Positions 25,765-39,200 are shown, numbered from the stretch's first letter. The stretch: DNA of 64,000 nucleotides from Xiphophorus maculatus (GCF_002775205.1 NC_036457.1:12314996-12378995); one strand, 5' to 3'. Notes: generated from the sequence alone by a model not told the origin. Made by a program: numbers and translations.

Positions 25765-28700
25765 ATCTAGTAGAGTCACGGCCAAAGGTTTTGGCAGTGA
25801 GTCAGATGTTTTGTAGTCTTTGTGTTCGCAGCTTTTGTGGCGACAGTTCACACTTTTTCTAGATGCTTGTTCAGACTGATCGTGCCAGTTATTTGGAAAG
25901 AGTTTTCTGTTTCAAAGCTTTCCGCTAAAAAATATTTACACAGTTAACCTCTTTTGTATTATACTGTAGTTAAGTCATCAGGATCATAGGTGAGAATGTG
26001 AAAAAGTACTGATCTTATTTCCAGATTGAATGATACAACAGAGGCGCTTCAGATCATTTTGCAAGTGCGTTAGCTGCAAAAGAAACCATCATAGTTTCAG
26101 ATACAGCTCATGTCCATTTCATTTCTCCTCAGCTTTTATTGTAGCTTGAATCAGTAAGAGAAACTTGAAACGCATGATTTTTTTATTATTATTACTATTT
26201 ATTTATCTCTCAGAACATTGCTGAAAAACTTTAAAATGACTCACTCAATTGCTTCTTTTTTTTTTTTTTTACCACTACTGGCAACTAAAACTTGTTGTGT
26301 TTGAACAGTAAATCTTTTAATTTCATATTATCCAGTAGTGGTCCAAGGTTATGGCCTCCTAAGCAGAATTACATTTAGGTTTCAAATGGTCCAGGCCTGA
26401 TCATTTTTGCTTTCTTTACTCTAAAGAACCGATTACTGATCCAACAATGAATTGAACTGATATGACAGAATGTGCTCTGATGGACAGTCAAACAGGGAAA
26501 TTATTTATTAATAAATAAAACGCATTAAGAATGAGTTGCTCATTTCAAGCAGTTTTATTTGTTCTATGTTTAATCTCCTTATTAATTTTCTGAAGCTTCT
26601 AATAGATATGAATATGCAAATAATTTTTGAGGTATGGTAGTATTTATCTTCTGTGAACACAGTGTTGAGTGTTTTCTCCTTATTTCTGTTGCTAAGGTGA
26701 AGAGAAGGGAGCAGAGAAGTGAAATTAAAATAATATTTGGATCCTTAACAGAGAAATTGCATGCTTTTTGCAGCCATCAGCAAGTTAATGGCATAATTAT
26801 GGCTGCTATTTTTTTAATTTTTATCAGATATGGCAGAGCTAATTTGGTTGATTGGTTACCTGCCACAAATCAAACATATAGGCTTAGCAAATTAACTTTT
26901 AATGGGGTTGAGGTACTGGGCAATCCAGAAGCCCGCAAAACAGACCCCTAGCATGATGCATGACGTGACCACCACCATGCAATGTTTGAAATCCTTAGTG
27001 TGCTTCCTCCAACTGTAACTATGGTTATTGTGACACAACAGGTTGATATTTTTCAGAAATTATTTTTGTCTTTGCAGACATCTGGAGATTTCAGCAGAGC
27101 TTGTAGCAGTGGAATTTGTAGCAGGTGCTTCTATAATCCTGTTTGCCATCTTCTCAGCCACGTTTAACTGGCTTTATGTGGACAATGTAACTGGTATTAC
27201 AGCAGCTTCAAACTGGTGATAGACTTGAGCTTTGGCAAATAAAACAAATACCCAGAAGTAAGATTGCATTAATCACCTAAAACAATTGGCAGAATTTAAA
27301 ACTCAATCAGCAGCATGTTATTTATTTTTATTATAATAAAATATGATTTGTAAATATGCATACAGATGATAAAGATACTGGTTTTAGGTTCTAACTCTTC
27401 CCATAATAGTAATGGTGCATTTATAAACCTTTTCTGGGTGAATTTAAGTTTTCTCAGGGTCCACAAGATTGAAGAAGGCCTCCGCTAGATGTAAAGTCTG
27501 CTTAACCCACAGATTAGACCTCATTTTATCTTCAGTGAAAGTCTTTACTGCATTAAGATATTGTAGAAAATACATAATGTTAATCAAGCTTCCTTAATGC
27601 ATCTTAATTTTAGTGAGGAGAAGAGAGCAGAAGCTGCTTTGTGAAACCCGAAATATTCTTCAACTCTTTGCTGCTCTCTACTTTTAATATTGCGATAAAA
27701 TTTTAATATATCACAGCGGAACAAGTGATCAGGGGAGCCATTTTTCATTGTTCCTTTTAATACATGTCAGATTTTATCCACACCATTATCTGGGGCTCTG
27801 TTGGGTTTAACAGGATGCCAGCTCAACTGTTCCACCTAGAACAAGCAGCTGAGTTATTAGAGGCTCACCGAAATATCCCCCTCTGTTCCTTATTTTAGAT
27901 TCTAATTTGGTTCCACGGTGATTTATGCCGCGCATCTGAGCGGAGGTCGGGGCGGACTGTGCGTCACAGTCGCTCCTAACATAGATGACAAATTTTAGGG
28001 GAGACATTTGGAGTTAATAAAGCAGAACTGAGCCGGCAAACAGACGGATTTCATAAGGCTGGAGGGTCCTGGATGTGAGTGGCTCAGACAGTGCAGAGGT
28101 TGTCCCTCCACTGCAGGTCTGAACTTCCAGCTGAAGTATTTGCTGCAGGCGGGAAGGCAGCCACAGATGTCACTCAGCACATGAAAACACATGGCTTGGA
28201 CTCATTTGGCACTTAGATCCTTTCAGAGAAAGCGGTCCCTGCCAAAAACAATAAGCTGTTTGTTACACAGAGGGAGCATGTGGTGCATTTTATCTAATGG
28301 AGTGCTGTAACCATGAGCCAATGCACAGACAAGATCATAAACACTATCATTAAGCACAAACTGAGAGAAATCCATAGTGGGGCGTCTTTAAAGAATGCAC
28401 TTTACTGATTTAACATTTTAAACCAAGTGTCAACATACTGTACAGTCAGGATTTTCATCTGGTATGATCCTCCAGAGGGCTTTGCATAAAAACATGATCT
28501 GCGGCGAACTTTCCAACACCTGCCAGAATGATGAATGGAGACAGAATTCAGTTTGTGGTTTTGCAGCTTTGCCTTACTCCAGCACAGGTCTGGCTTTGTG
28601 GACTCCAAGGTGAAAAGCAAACGAACTGCATTTTGAATGTAAGCAAGCGTTTGTTATTTTAAACTGTTTTGATAAAACTAATAGTTTTATATGCTGGCAT

Positions 28701-29321
28701 TCGCAGGAGGTATACCAAATGGTAAAATACAGTAATGTAATTAAGAAAATTAAAGAAAACATCACGAGTGACAGAATCCTAAGAATAACCCTTAATAAAT
28801 ACATCACATCTGGTTAAATGTTGCATGTAAAGCTTAAATTAAATTTCAAGGTAAAGTTAGATTTTTGTGCTCTTTGCAGCGGAAATCCAACTTGGTGCAA
28901 GCATTTTTAAATAACAGTGATCTAAAGTCTGATCTTAACAAAATGTGACCTGGAAGTGGTCAGGGCACAATGTGTCAAAGAAAAATGAAGCTAAGAAAAA
29001 GATGCTGCTGGAGCAAAGTTGTCTCTGAAACATTTTGACAGATAAACCCCAGTTGTGGAAACAAGGAAATAGCAGTTCTCGTAGTCTTTTCATACACAGA
29101 ACTCTCCCAGTACTAAATTGCTGCTGGTGCTTGCATAGCACCAGTTCTTTCTCTTTCCACTTTTGCAAGCATCGCCCATAGCACAACAAACTGGTGCTGA
29201 GCCTTTTTTGTCAAAAGCCTTTGTTTCTGATCTGATGAAACCATGACAAATCAGTAAAGATGCAATGCTTTGAATGTTAATAAAAACTAAAATAACAACT
29301 TTAATAACCTATATTAAGGTA

Positions 29322-29570
29322 CGGAAGAGGATTAGGGCCACCGAAAAAAAAGAAAAAAGAATTCTGACTTTCAACTCAGAATTCTGAGCTGAAAGTCAGA
29401 ATTGTGAGATTAAAGTCAGAATTCTGAGATTAAAGTCAGAATTCTGAGTTGAAAGTCAGAATTCTGAGATCAAAGTCAGAATTCTGAGTTGAAAGTAAGA
29501 AAGTTCTTTTATTCTTTTTCAATTTTTCTAATTCTTTTTTTTTCTTTTTGGTGGCCCTAATCCTCTTCCA
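29322..29570. mobile_element. TA-flanked MITE with internal AGAATTCTGA tandem repeat, copy 1
   Basis: Begins CGGAAGAGGATTAGGGCCAC and ends with the inverted match GTGGCCCTAATCCTCTTCCA; only the outermost base differs. TA flanks both ends (29320-29321 and 29571-29572), as expected for Tc1/mariner-type insertion. The interior is an A-run, several copies of a roughly 20-bp unit containing AGAATTCTGA alternating with GTCA/TTAAAG, and a T-run. It has no coding capacity. Confidence 0.85.
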
Positions 29571-29670
29571 TATTAATGTCATATAATAAAGGGAAGTTTA
29601 AACATTTACAAATAACATGAATTTGTGGTTGAGAATAGTCAATATTTGTTATAAAAGCTATAAAATCCTT

Positions 29671-29697
29671 AAAATAAATAAATAAATAAATAAATAA
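29671..29697. repeat. (AAAT)n microsatellite
   Basis: Roughly six uninterrupted AAAT-type tetranucleotides, about 100 bp right of the MITE. Confidence 0.9.
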
Positions 29698-30664
29698 TTT
29701 GACTCAGCTACCTTTTGTCCTGAAATGTTGCATATTAACTTTGTGCTCTTTGTGACAGACGTTTAGAGCTTGTTTTGGTTTTCTCTGTAATTTTCACTAG
29801 GAGAGGCAGATGGCTCCCCTCATCAACCTGGATCTGCTGGAGGTTTTTTTCTCACCACTGTCACCAAATGCTTGCACGCAAACTCAGTGTAAAAGGCCTG
29901 CAGGTGACTCTTTGTTTTGACTTGATTTAAGCCAAAATAGATAACCAATGTGCAAACAAATCAGTTTTCTTATGTTCTGATTAAATTGATAAGAATAGCT
30001 CAAAGGGAACTGTTTTGTCTTGTATTATTAACCAACATCAAGTTTTTGGGAAATACCCAAAGAACCAGACGCTTCCAGACACAAACTTGACTCACCATCC
30101 ATATCACTGCAGACATAATACACAAAGTTTATTTTCATCGCTGCTCTATTTAACTTCCTTCCTTCCTTTTGTTCTTCTTTCCCAATATTTTCAGACAGTT
30201 GTAAACTGCAACAGAAAATATCTGTTAAGGTGGAAAGCCCCGCATTGAAAATCAATGTCAAATTTGGGACTAATGTGTTTTTGCAGAGTGACAGTTTCTG
30301 ATTTCTGTGACGCTGAGAAAAACTGACTTAAGTTTTATGTATTTTTGGATATTCTGGGATCATTCTGTCAGAATCAGTCAAGTGAAACAAATATTTTACA
30401 ACTAAATACTTATTTTCCATCCTATATATACAGAATATTTGATATGTCATCTATTTTATATATTCCTCTCTCTAAAAACAGCTAGTTTAAAGAGCTGAGT
30501 GATCCTATTTTCAGTTGAGTTAAACTTTGTAGTGTTTTCTTCCTCAAGATATCAATTCAGCATTTAATGTTTCACTTTTAACTAAAATATTTATCATTTT
30601 ATGGTTACATTGTGAGAGAATTAGGCAGACTATCTTAAAAACAGACCTAAATAATGCGTTACTG

Positions 30665-31005
30665 TTTTACAAAATGCAGTCCCTTGCATAACTATGCATA
30701 CATCTTCAATTTTACCTCGTTTTGAAACATCCAATCCCAACCTTCAGCATATTGTATAGATCAACACCAAGGAGTGCATTATGGTGAAAGGGAAGACAAA
30801 TGGCAATAAAAACATCTAAATCTCCCCTGAGTCAATAGGTTTTAGAATCTATTACTACAGCTGCAAGTTTCTAGTGCTCAGTCACTGACTATGCACATTC
30901 ATTTTCATGTTTTGTCACAAGTTCTCAATTGGATTTAAGTCTGGACTGTGAGTCTCTGTCCCAGTCTCTTTGCAGACTCTAAATGGTGCCACATTCACCC
31001 AGCTG
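30665..31005. mobile_element. Tc1-like transposon fragment
   Basis: Contains 'gatcaacaccaaggagtgca', 'tctcaattggatttaagtct' and 'cccagtctctttgcagactc'. All three resemble the antisense strand of the Tc1-like family also present at 3780-4135 and 50045-50760. Diverged and truncated. Confidence 0.5.
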
Positions 31006-31959
31006 TTCTCACACACCGACGCAGATCATTGTGTGAAAGTGTGCAAACATTGGTAGGCAACCCGGCTTTATATGCTTTGCTCAGATTCACATCAACATGT
31101 GGGAGACAACAAAGCTGTAATCAACCCACAGCTGCTGTGGAAATCTGCCGCTCCTCCAGAGATATCGTGGCCATCTTGAGTGTCTCTCACATAAAAACTC
31201 ATGCATAAAATCTGAATGAAACATAAGGAAGTTTGCGATTCTAATGTGGCAAAATGTGAAAATGTGACTGCAAAACTCTCCTGAAAAGGCAGTGAGTTCA
31301 TGCACGTATCTCTCTGTTAGACAGCAGTGCAAGGTTGCTCACTCCCAGAATTACTCATGTTAAGAAGCCCAACCTTTCCGAATTGATTTATCCCTGTAAA
31401 TATAGCACTTCCTCTGGAATATTACAGCAAGCGGGAGACAGAGTGGTCAGGAGGTGTGTGAGACAACACACCAGGAAACCGTGAACAACGGAGGAAAAAA
31501 TAGAAAGCTAACGGTCTGTATTCAAGCAGGCAACGTTAACTATCTCACACAGTGAGGATAAGAAGTAAATTAATTGCAAAAGCCGTTAAGTGTTTCCATA
31601 ATTTAGATCTTATTAATTAAGGTCAGCATGTCAAAACTTTACTTTTCACTTCATTGCAGCACATATAAATCCCCTCAAAAATAACAGGAAATATTTGTTT
31701 TTATCTGAACGTTATGCGGCTGTTGGCCTTTTTTCTTTAAACAAGAATGAATGTTCATCTATGGAAAAGTAAACATGATGAGTCAGGCTTTTACTATTTC
31801 AGTTCACAGTTCATGAAGTGGGCCTGTCACAGTTTAAGTACCAAACACCTTTCAATTCACAAAGAAACAGCCTAACAGTCTGTGCTGTTCTTTAGTTTTA
31901 CCTTATTTAAGTGACTCCAGAGAGATTTGGGAAATTAATTTCAAAACAACACAACAGTC

Positions 31960-32135
31960 ACTAATCAAACTTCAAAAAAGACCAATAAGAGTAATTAACA
32001 AGGCTAAGGACCAGGATCAGACTAACCCATTATTTATCCAAATATTTTGCACACATACAACATTTTGTACAGAACTATAAAATACTCTTCAAATAAATAA
32101 AGCCAATGCTGTATACAATTTCATTCATAAATATA
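31960..32135 (+). mobile_element. Possible non-LTR retrotransposon C-terminal relic
   Basis: The plus strand encodes LIKLQKRPIRVINKAKDQDQ and then TNPLF, similar to the LQKRAIRIINNA...HTNPLF block near the C-terminus of some fish LINE polymerases. It is short and followed by stops, so the call is tentative. Confidence 0.4.
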
Positions 32136-32302
32136 AAAATAATTCTAAATGAATTAAGTACTGCATTGCCCATTGCAAAAAATCACTAAGCATAATATTT
32201 TGCATTGCAAATTGTCATCTGAATTAAGGTGCTGATGATACAAGTTTGCCCCCTTATAGCTGGTTAAAAAAAATATAAAATGGTCTTTACTGTTTTCTTT
32301 AG

Positions 32303-32872
32303 AGGCTGGTTCTAGACCAAATTTACCACAGGGGCCCGTGCAGACAGTGTTTTTATGGAGACACTTAAAAAAAAGAATTAAACAAAACAGAGCAATATTT
32401 CATCATTTAATAATGTGAGCCAAAGAGCCACTTGTGTCTCCAGAGATTCAGGTTGCAGATCTCTGATCTAGTAGATGGAAAGTGTGATCCTATCTCCATA
32501 CTACGGAAGAGGATTAGGGCCACCGAAAAAAAAAAAAAAAGAATTCTGACTTTAAACTCAGAATTCTGACTTTAATCTCAGAATTCTGACTGTAAAGTCA
32601 GAATTCTGACTGTAAAGTCAGAATTCTTTTTTTTTTTTTTTCAGTGGCCCTAATCCTCTTCCATACCATACAGCAGTTAAAAGAGCAGTACCATAATTTT
32701 TAATTCATTAAATTAATTTTTATTAAAAATAATTTTAATGTATTTTTAATAATACCTTAAAAAGAAAATTGTGAAGAAAAAATATCTACCACTGAATATT
32801 TAAAAAAGACATTTATTTAGTATAATTTCTTTAGAACCCCTCTTAGCCCCTGTCTAGAACCGGCCCTGGCCT
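32303..32872. mobile_element. hAT-like non-autonomous element carrying a nested MITE
   Basis: The left end has GGCTGGTTCTAGAC; the right end, inverted, has CAGGGCCGGTTCTAGAC. These imperfect inverted ends with CAGGG/CCCTG-type tips suggest a hAT-like element. MITE copy 2 (32504-32663) lies inside. I could not find a clear 8-bp target duplication, so borders are approximate. Confidence 0.35.
32504..32663. mobile_element. TA-flanked MITE with internal AGAATTCTGA tandem repeat, copy 2
   Basis: Same termini as the copy at 29322-29570, with TA on both sides (32502-32503 and 32664-32665). It is shorter because it has fewer internal AGAATTCTGA units. Having two copies with the same ends but different repeat numbers supports a mobile family. 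Confidence 0.85.
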
Positions 32873-33415
32873 GCAGGTCTGGGTCTGGTGCACTTTGGTT
32901 TAGCATGTTTTTTCTTCATTGACAGGAAGTCAGATTATCCAAACTGGTAAATCACATTAATAAAATATTAGTGAAATAATACATTAAATGACCACTGGAC
33001 AATTATTCATAAAATATATCAACATTTTTGAATAAAACACACAGAAAGTAATGTAATGTAGGAAATATTTATGTATTTACTGTTAATCTATTCGTATGAT
33101 TTGTTCTTTAAATGGCCACTTATTTTGGCTATTGCTATTACTTATTAAATATCATCCAGACTCAACATCCTAAGCAAAAAAAATCAAACCACAATAGTCA
33201 GCTAAAATCACAATAAGAAACTTAATCAATCATAACTAAATGTTCTGTACCATGTCAGCCTCAGGAGATGATTGAGGATGAAGAGACGCTGATTTCTGTC
33301 GGTCCGTAGCGGGGTTCTTTAGTTCCCGCCACGACAATTTAGCTGACCTTAATATTTCCTGTGTTTTATTTTGGTCATTATTGTTAAACGTAGTGTTGAT
33401 GTGTGTAAGATAGGC

Positions 33416-33445
33416 GAACCGATACATACAGTTATGTATCGGTTC
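33416..33445. repeat. Perfect 13-bp hairpin
   Basis: GAACCGATACATA and its exact inverse are separated by the loop CAGT. It lies at the left of a segment with other inverted repeats. Confidence 0.85.
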
Positions 33446-33607
33446 AATACGGGACGCACATTTTTTGTGTTGGACGCCAAATATGGGATGATTCCGTATT
33501 TTACGGGAAGAGTGGCAACCTGATTCAGGGGTGCTGAGATACAGTTTCTAAAATTGTAGAGGTTTTAGGGGTGCTAAAACCCCTAAAACTCCTGGTATTG
33601 AATACGT

Positions 33608-33650
33608 CACTGGCGTTATCAATACCAGTGGCGTATTGATAACGCCACTG
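33608..33650. repeat. Perfect 18-bp hairpin with a 7-base loop
   Basis: CACTGGCGTTATCAATAC at 33608-33625 is exactly inverted at 33633-33650 (loop 33626-33632). A second short inverted repeat, TTTTAGGGGT...ACCCCTAAAA, lies just upstream (about 33,573-33,598). Together they look like the fold-back end of an unclassified mobile element. Confidence 0.85.
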
Positions 33651-33919
33651 GTTATCAATAATTTCTCAGCATGACACTAACTAAAAAATAGCCTAGAAAT
33701 GGCCATTCTGAGAACAATGTTATGACAATAATTGTAGGTTGATAAAATATAGCTAATAGATATTTCAGAAGGTGTATTTTTGCCATTAATTATTAACAAG
33801 GTACTACGATATAAATCTCTCAGTCAAAGCAAACAAAAAAAATTTATTTGACATGTTCTGAAGAATGTTCTCTCGGTGAAAGCCAGAGTAAACCCATGTA
33901 AGGTTAATTTCCTGTAGAG

Positions 33920-33939
33920 GTGTGTGTGTGTGTGTGTGT
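33920..33939. repeat. (TG)n microsatellite
   Basis: Ten TG dinucleotides. Confidence 0.95.
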
Positions 33940-34610
33940 ATAGTTATTTGTCTATGTTGCAACCTGTCCAGGTTGTACCCTGCCTCTTGCCCAATGACTG
34001 CCGGAGAGACACCAGTGTGGATTGAGTGAGAAAAAAAAGAGCTGCAATCTATGAATTTCAACACACTGCCGAAACCATGCTCACACTAACAAACCCTCTC
34101 CACATTCATTTTTTGAATGTAATGTTTAAATATCAGTGAATTTTAGTTTTATATGATAAAGACTATTATAACGTGAAGGTCTAGCCATGAAGGAATAAGG
34201 AAAAGAGAGCATCAGTGGCTGTTTGCTTTTAGTGACCCCTGCTGACGGATGATAAAACTGCGCCTCAGTCGGTGTCCCAAATTTTTAATGATCTGCAGTG
34301 TATGTACATTAAATTAAAATGTACCAGATTCACTGTGATATTAGGCTAATGCAGTAATAAAATTTTACTAGCTCGTTGAATTACAATCATCAGCAAACGC
34401 CGTTTAAATAGCTGTTTGTGCAGAAAAAGGGAGTTAAGCAGGATTAATTATTGCCAGTAATGTTTCCAGTTTGCGGTTCCGAGAAACTGTCAATTTGCCA
34501 GTTGGACCAATTACCGTAATTCACGTTGAGGGAGACTTGTATAATTGATGAGAAAAGTACGGCTGTTGTTTGGATCTTTTCTACAGAGCCAGTGCTGAAA
34601 TATGACACCC

Positions 34611-34694
34611 GTCGCCATGGAAACAAAACAACTGCAGTCATCCAAATATGGTCAAAGGACGCGACAGGATACGGCAAAACGCGTGTTGACGTCA
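34611..34694. promoter_or_regulatory. RFX X-box-like motif plus full CRE
   Basis: GTCGCCATGGAAAC (34611-34624) fits the RFX X-box form GTNRCC-N-RGYAAC with a mismatch, and a palindromic CRE TGACGTCA lies at 34687-34694. The segment between is CpG-richer than its surroundings. It sits 1.6 kb past the 3' end of the Fos-like gene and may be an enhancer for the fos/jdp2 cluster. Confidence 0.4.
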
Positions 34695-36275
34695 CTCTCG
34701 GTCGGCACGGCACGCACAGACGTGCGTTGACTGAAGGGAATCGTGTTCCCTCGCCCGTGACAGCAAACACGGAGGTATGAATAAATAATTAACGTGCAGT
34801 TTCTGCGGCTCCCACTCGGTTTAAGCACAATTCTGCCCGATTTATGTAACTCTGAGAGTAAAAATAGCACAGTGACGTATTTCTGAAGCGACATGCCGAA
34901 AATATCAATATTCTTGACGTGTAAGAATACATTTTTATGATCAATATGACTTTTGCTTTTTCAACACAAATGTTAGATAATCAAAATTTAGAATCCGTGG
35001 TTGAGTAGGATGTTGTAAATGTATTTTATCATGAGTTATTAAAAGCAATTACTGATCTATTATTTAAAAAATACTAATTACATTAATTGAGTAGTTTGTC
35101 TTTAAAACAGATTTTTTGTGCTCATAAAATCCTCAAGGGCATTAATCAGCATAGCACAGCGATAATGGAAACAAAATGCCGGTAACATGATAAAGAAAAT
35201 ATTCATTGAGGTTTTTCAATGTGTCCCGAGCCCTCAACTTGTCGAGATTCATTGCTGTTATAGGTGTAAAGAAACAGCTTTAAAATAAAAATATATTATT
35301 TTTTTTTTAAAATCTAAAAATAAAAAACCATGCATACATCCCAGGCTGACTTATTTGTAAACATTCAATCTTAAATGAATAGATTGCATTAATTGCATGT
35401 TTTAATGGTTTTTATGTTTGTATGTTTTCAAAAATTCACTAAAGGTAATGTTTTATATATAAATGTGGGTTTTGATTGGAGCACATGCCAATATTATAAA
35501 CTGAAACATATATAGAGATGAGAAAGCAAAAACAGAGGAAATCTATATGGGACAAAAAAAAGCTTTTAACAGCATTGTAGCACTTTTTTTTCTGTGATGG
35601 AAAGAATACTGAATAAAAACAAATAAAACATATACGTTTCACAACAAGACAAGTAAATGATTTGTGAATGTTGTGTTTTATTTTCAGCAATATTCCATTT
35701 TTTGCATCAGCATCATATTTGATGAGTAAAAAAATAAACTATGCCATAAAATACAGTACATCTTGAGAAAATACATGATATGATTATGTTTTCATTTTGA
35801 TTTTTGGTTATGGAAAAGATTCAGGTGATAAATGTCAAGTCAGATCAGGGGACACCTCACAGCAAGATGTTACACCAACACTGCTACATTTTAGCATCTC
35901 TCTATTTTCACTTGTCACAATAGCACTGTTTCACATATATTAAGCTATATCAAATGTGTGTTAACTTCATATCACATTTAGATTTTTTTTTTCTTAGAAA
36001 CATAATTCACCACCTTTTTGTTGGCATACAGATGACTCTTCTTTTTTGTTTTTGCATGCATTTGGATTCCAGCACAAATGTAAACTCAGACAATTGAAAC
36101 AAAATGGAAGAATTCAACCCTGTTACAGTTACAGAAAACACATTGTCAATATGCACAACCTTTAATTATCAGGTTTATACATCATAGCTCACACTACAAA
36201 AGGTTATTTGAGAGAGATAGCTTGCTAGCTGGTTGGAATACAAATACTGTATATTGTTGCATAAATTATTTGCAT

Positions 36276-39200
36276 TCACAAGACTAAGAGTGTTGGGGAG
36301 TTAAGACTATCTTTCATTAACTCTGACCCTGCGTGACTGCTTTTGAAGCCCTCGCAGTCTTCAGCCATGGACTCAATCTCAGAACAGCTGAAGGAAAAGA
36401 CGGTGCGGTAGCTGCTACAGGTGGGACTGGAAGACATGACCGGCGTGGTCAAAGACTCGAGGTCGCTTGCCACAGACTTGTAGAGAGTTTCCCAGTCTGG
36501 GAGGCAGAAGGGCCCGTTGAGGTCTATGTCAGGGACAGATGCAGCCATCTCCAGACTGGGCACCAAATCATCAAGGTCATCTCCATTAAGGTCCTGCAAG
36601 GCCTCCTCTTCTGCACTGGAGCACAGGAGGATGTTGGAGTTCCCCAAGATGGCCGCAGAAGCCGGGACACAAGAAAGGTCTGCATCCTGACTAGCGGGGA
36701 CTTCTCCAGCAGCTACATTGCTCTCGGGGGTCTTTACATTCTCCAGGATGGAGAGCAGCTGCGGGGAGGCCGGAGGGTCCTGCAGCACTGAGTCAACATC
36801 CTCCACCTCCTCCTCCTCCCTGTCGCTGTCATCTTGTGCTGGCAGTTTGCAGGAGGACTGATGGGAAGCTAAGATGTGCTCCAGCCTCTCTTTCTCCTTC
36901 AGCAGATCAGCTATCTCAGTTTGGAGAGTTGACTTCTCCTCTTCCAGCGAATCAGTCTCCTGAGAAGAGACAGGACAAAAAGAGAAGAGGCTTACAAACA
37001 GACCACAATATATTTTTTTAAATAATGTATTTTTTATTCTAAATTTTTGGGGGTTTAATTTTGCTTTATTTGCAGGCACATTTTTAATATACAGTTCTTT
37101 ATATTGTTTTTATTGTTTGTTTGTTTTTTAGTTGTTGTTCTTTTTTAAAGATATTTTTACATTAAATGGGGTATATTTTGTTACTTTGCTGCTGTAACAA
37201 ATGAATTTCTATGCTGTAGAGTTCTACACCAATTAATATAGGACAATTTTGTCTTATTCTATTCTATTCAGTGAGAACATAACACATTGACTCCAAAAAT
37301 TCTGCTGTCCACATTACTCCAGTTTAAAAAGTCTCAGCATAAATTTTTAAGATTTTTTTTTTACTCATCAATTGTCTCAGTCCTACATGTTAGTCTGATT
37401 CCCTTTTATTATGCAAACCACTCCGATCTGGGTCTTTTGATAGCAGTAAAAGTATGAAAACATACAGTGAGGCAACATTTTATTTTTATTCCTGGTATGT
37501 GGAACAACCTTCCGAAGCATCATTTGGTCTTGCTTTTGAGTGCTGAAGATTAGTTATTCCTATTTAAACTTTATCTTAAGTTAATTGTGTCTTTAAGTTT
37601 ATCACACGTTGTAGTTGGAGTTTATATTTATGTCTAACATAGCTGATAAGCTTACTTTTATATCAGTTCTTTTCATGAAATGTGGAATTAATCAACATCT
37701 ATTTTTCAAGAAATTTACCAATTACATCAGCTGCTTAACTTAAAAATAGATTTTACCTCCTCAATGCAATTTCATTTTCTCATTCTCCAAATGCCACCTT
37801 CCTTTGTCTGGGCCTTTACTTACTTTGTGGTGTTGTTTTTTTATTTGTGACTGTTTGCTGTTTTTATTTTAATTTTGTTACAGATGGTGATAAAAAGGGA
37901 TTTAAGGGCTGATCTAATGGGGGCCACCAATAATATTATTTTATGCACATTTTCTTTTTTTTTAAGTCAGCTAGTTTGATACGTTAATATCAACTTTGGT
38001 TAATTCCCACCAAATGAAGTTTCTATAATTTTAAAATTCTGTAACTGTATTAAAAAAACTTCTGTTGGGAAGTTGAAATTAGATTATATGTCTCACTGAA
38101 ACAAAAATGTTTTGAAAAGATTGTCAATGTACTTTACTGATGTTTATTGAGAAGTGAGGGTTGGAAAAGTGGCAGTAAGGTGGAAATTACAATCCATCGT
38201 ATCTCCTCCTTGACTCAACTAAATTCATTTTCTGCAAAATATGCATAGAAACGATTCATTTTAAATTTGTCACCGTAAAAAGCATTTTGTGTTGCTCTCG
38301 TTGTGTATGTATTATGCTCAACAAACAGCTCTGATTGATTGGTCTCTTATAGTGCAGAGCAGCCACAGCATGCTTTGCTCTTGCAGCCTTTAATGCCATG
38401 TCATATTAATGTCTGCCTTTCTTCGTGACGGCTTGCTTCCACTGTGGGAAAGTCTTCTGCATAATGTCAAAAAAAAAAACAGCACACTTACAGCTTGAAG
38501 GCTGTCTATCAGCTCCCTCCGTCTGTTGCGACACTTTGCTGCAGCAATCTTGTTCCTCTCCCTCCTAACCCTCCTTCTCTCTTCGTCTTCTTTAGAGGGC
38601 TAAAATCAGTAAGACGAAAATAGGAATTTTTTTTAAACGTCAAGGCTATATTTTTCATTCACAGCGAACTCCACAGAACAATGTTCTTTGCCATACAAGA
38701 GAGAAAATCCTCTTTGTTGTGAGTGCTGGGAATACAGATCTTCTCGAAATGCTGCACCAGCTGGAACGCGCAAGACGCACGCGAGAGCGCGCACCTCATG
38801 CAATTTTCCTTCACAGTTATTAGAGCGGTTCTCCTTTAATAAACCATTAAATATAATTAACACCCGGTGCAACTGATATGTACGTACAGCCTAATTGCAA
38901 CAATATTTAATGCCGCATTCATAACATCGCGATAACTCCAATAACATTAACAGAGGCGCAGGTGGAGCTTGATATTAAACATGGATTCAAGGAATACATC
39001 AAAAATAAACTAAAGAATTAATAGGTCACTGTAGTTTATTGTCAGTAAAAGTAAAGTAAATCCCCTCCACCCTGCCTACCTGCTCCTTTTGCGCCTTCTT
39101 GTTGCACGTTCTTGCCCTTTTTGCACCTGTTGGGGACGACTGGTTTGCGCCATCGGTCTTGGTTTTTGCAAAGCCAGATGTGATGGCAGTCGGCTGCACC

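Larger units (their letters stand above)
24390..36275. other. Repeat-rich intergenic stretch between jdp2 and the Fos-like gene
   Basis: AT-rich, with no recognisable exon. It holds two copies of a TA-flanked MITE, hAT-like end fragments with CCGGCCC motifs (about 24,848, 25,365, 32,303 and 32,865), Tc1 and LINE debris, and a regulatory-looking block at 34,600-34,700. The rightmost part (about 35.7-36.2 kb) probably contains the 3' untranslated region of the leftward Fos-like gene. Segments near 26,760-27,160 and 27,990-28,250 look more complex and could be conserved non-coding elements. Confidence 0.4.

Noticed and set aside
26634-27167. Adjacent open frames of 105 and 61 codons
   Set aside because: No recognisable domain, no splice or codon-use support; more likely non-coding and possibly conserved.
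29340-29510. CRISPR-like repeat appearance of the AGAATTCTGA array
   Set aside because: Repeat units are adjacent with no unique spacers, and inverted ends with TA flanks mark a transposable element in a eukaryotic genome.
36333-36791. 152-codon plus-strand open frame
   Set aside because: Antisense shadow of the last exon of the Fos-like gene, which has a clear bZIP frame on the other strand.
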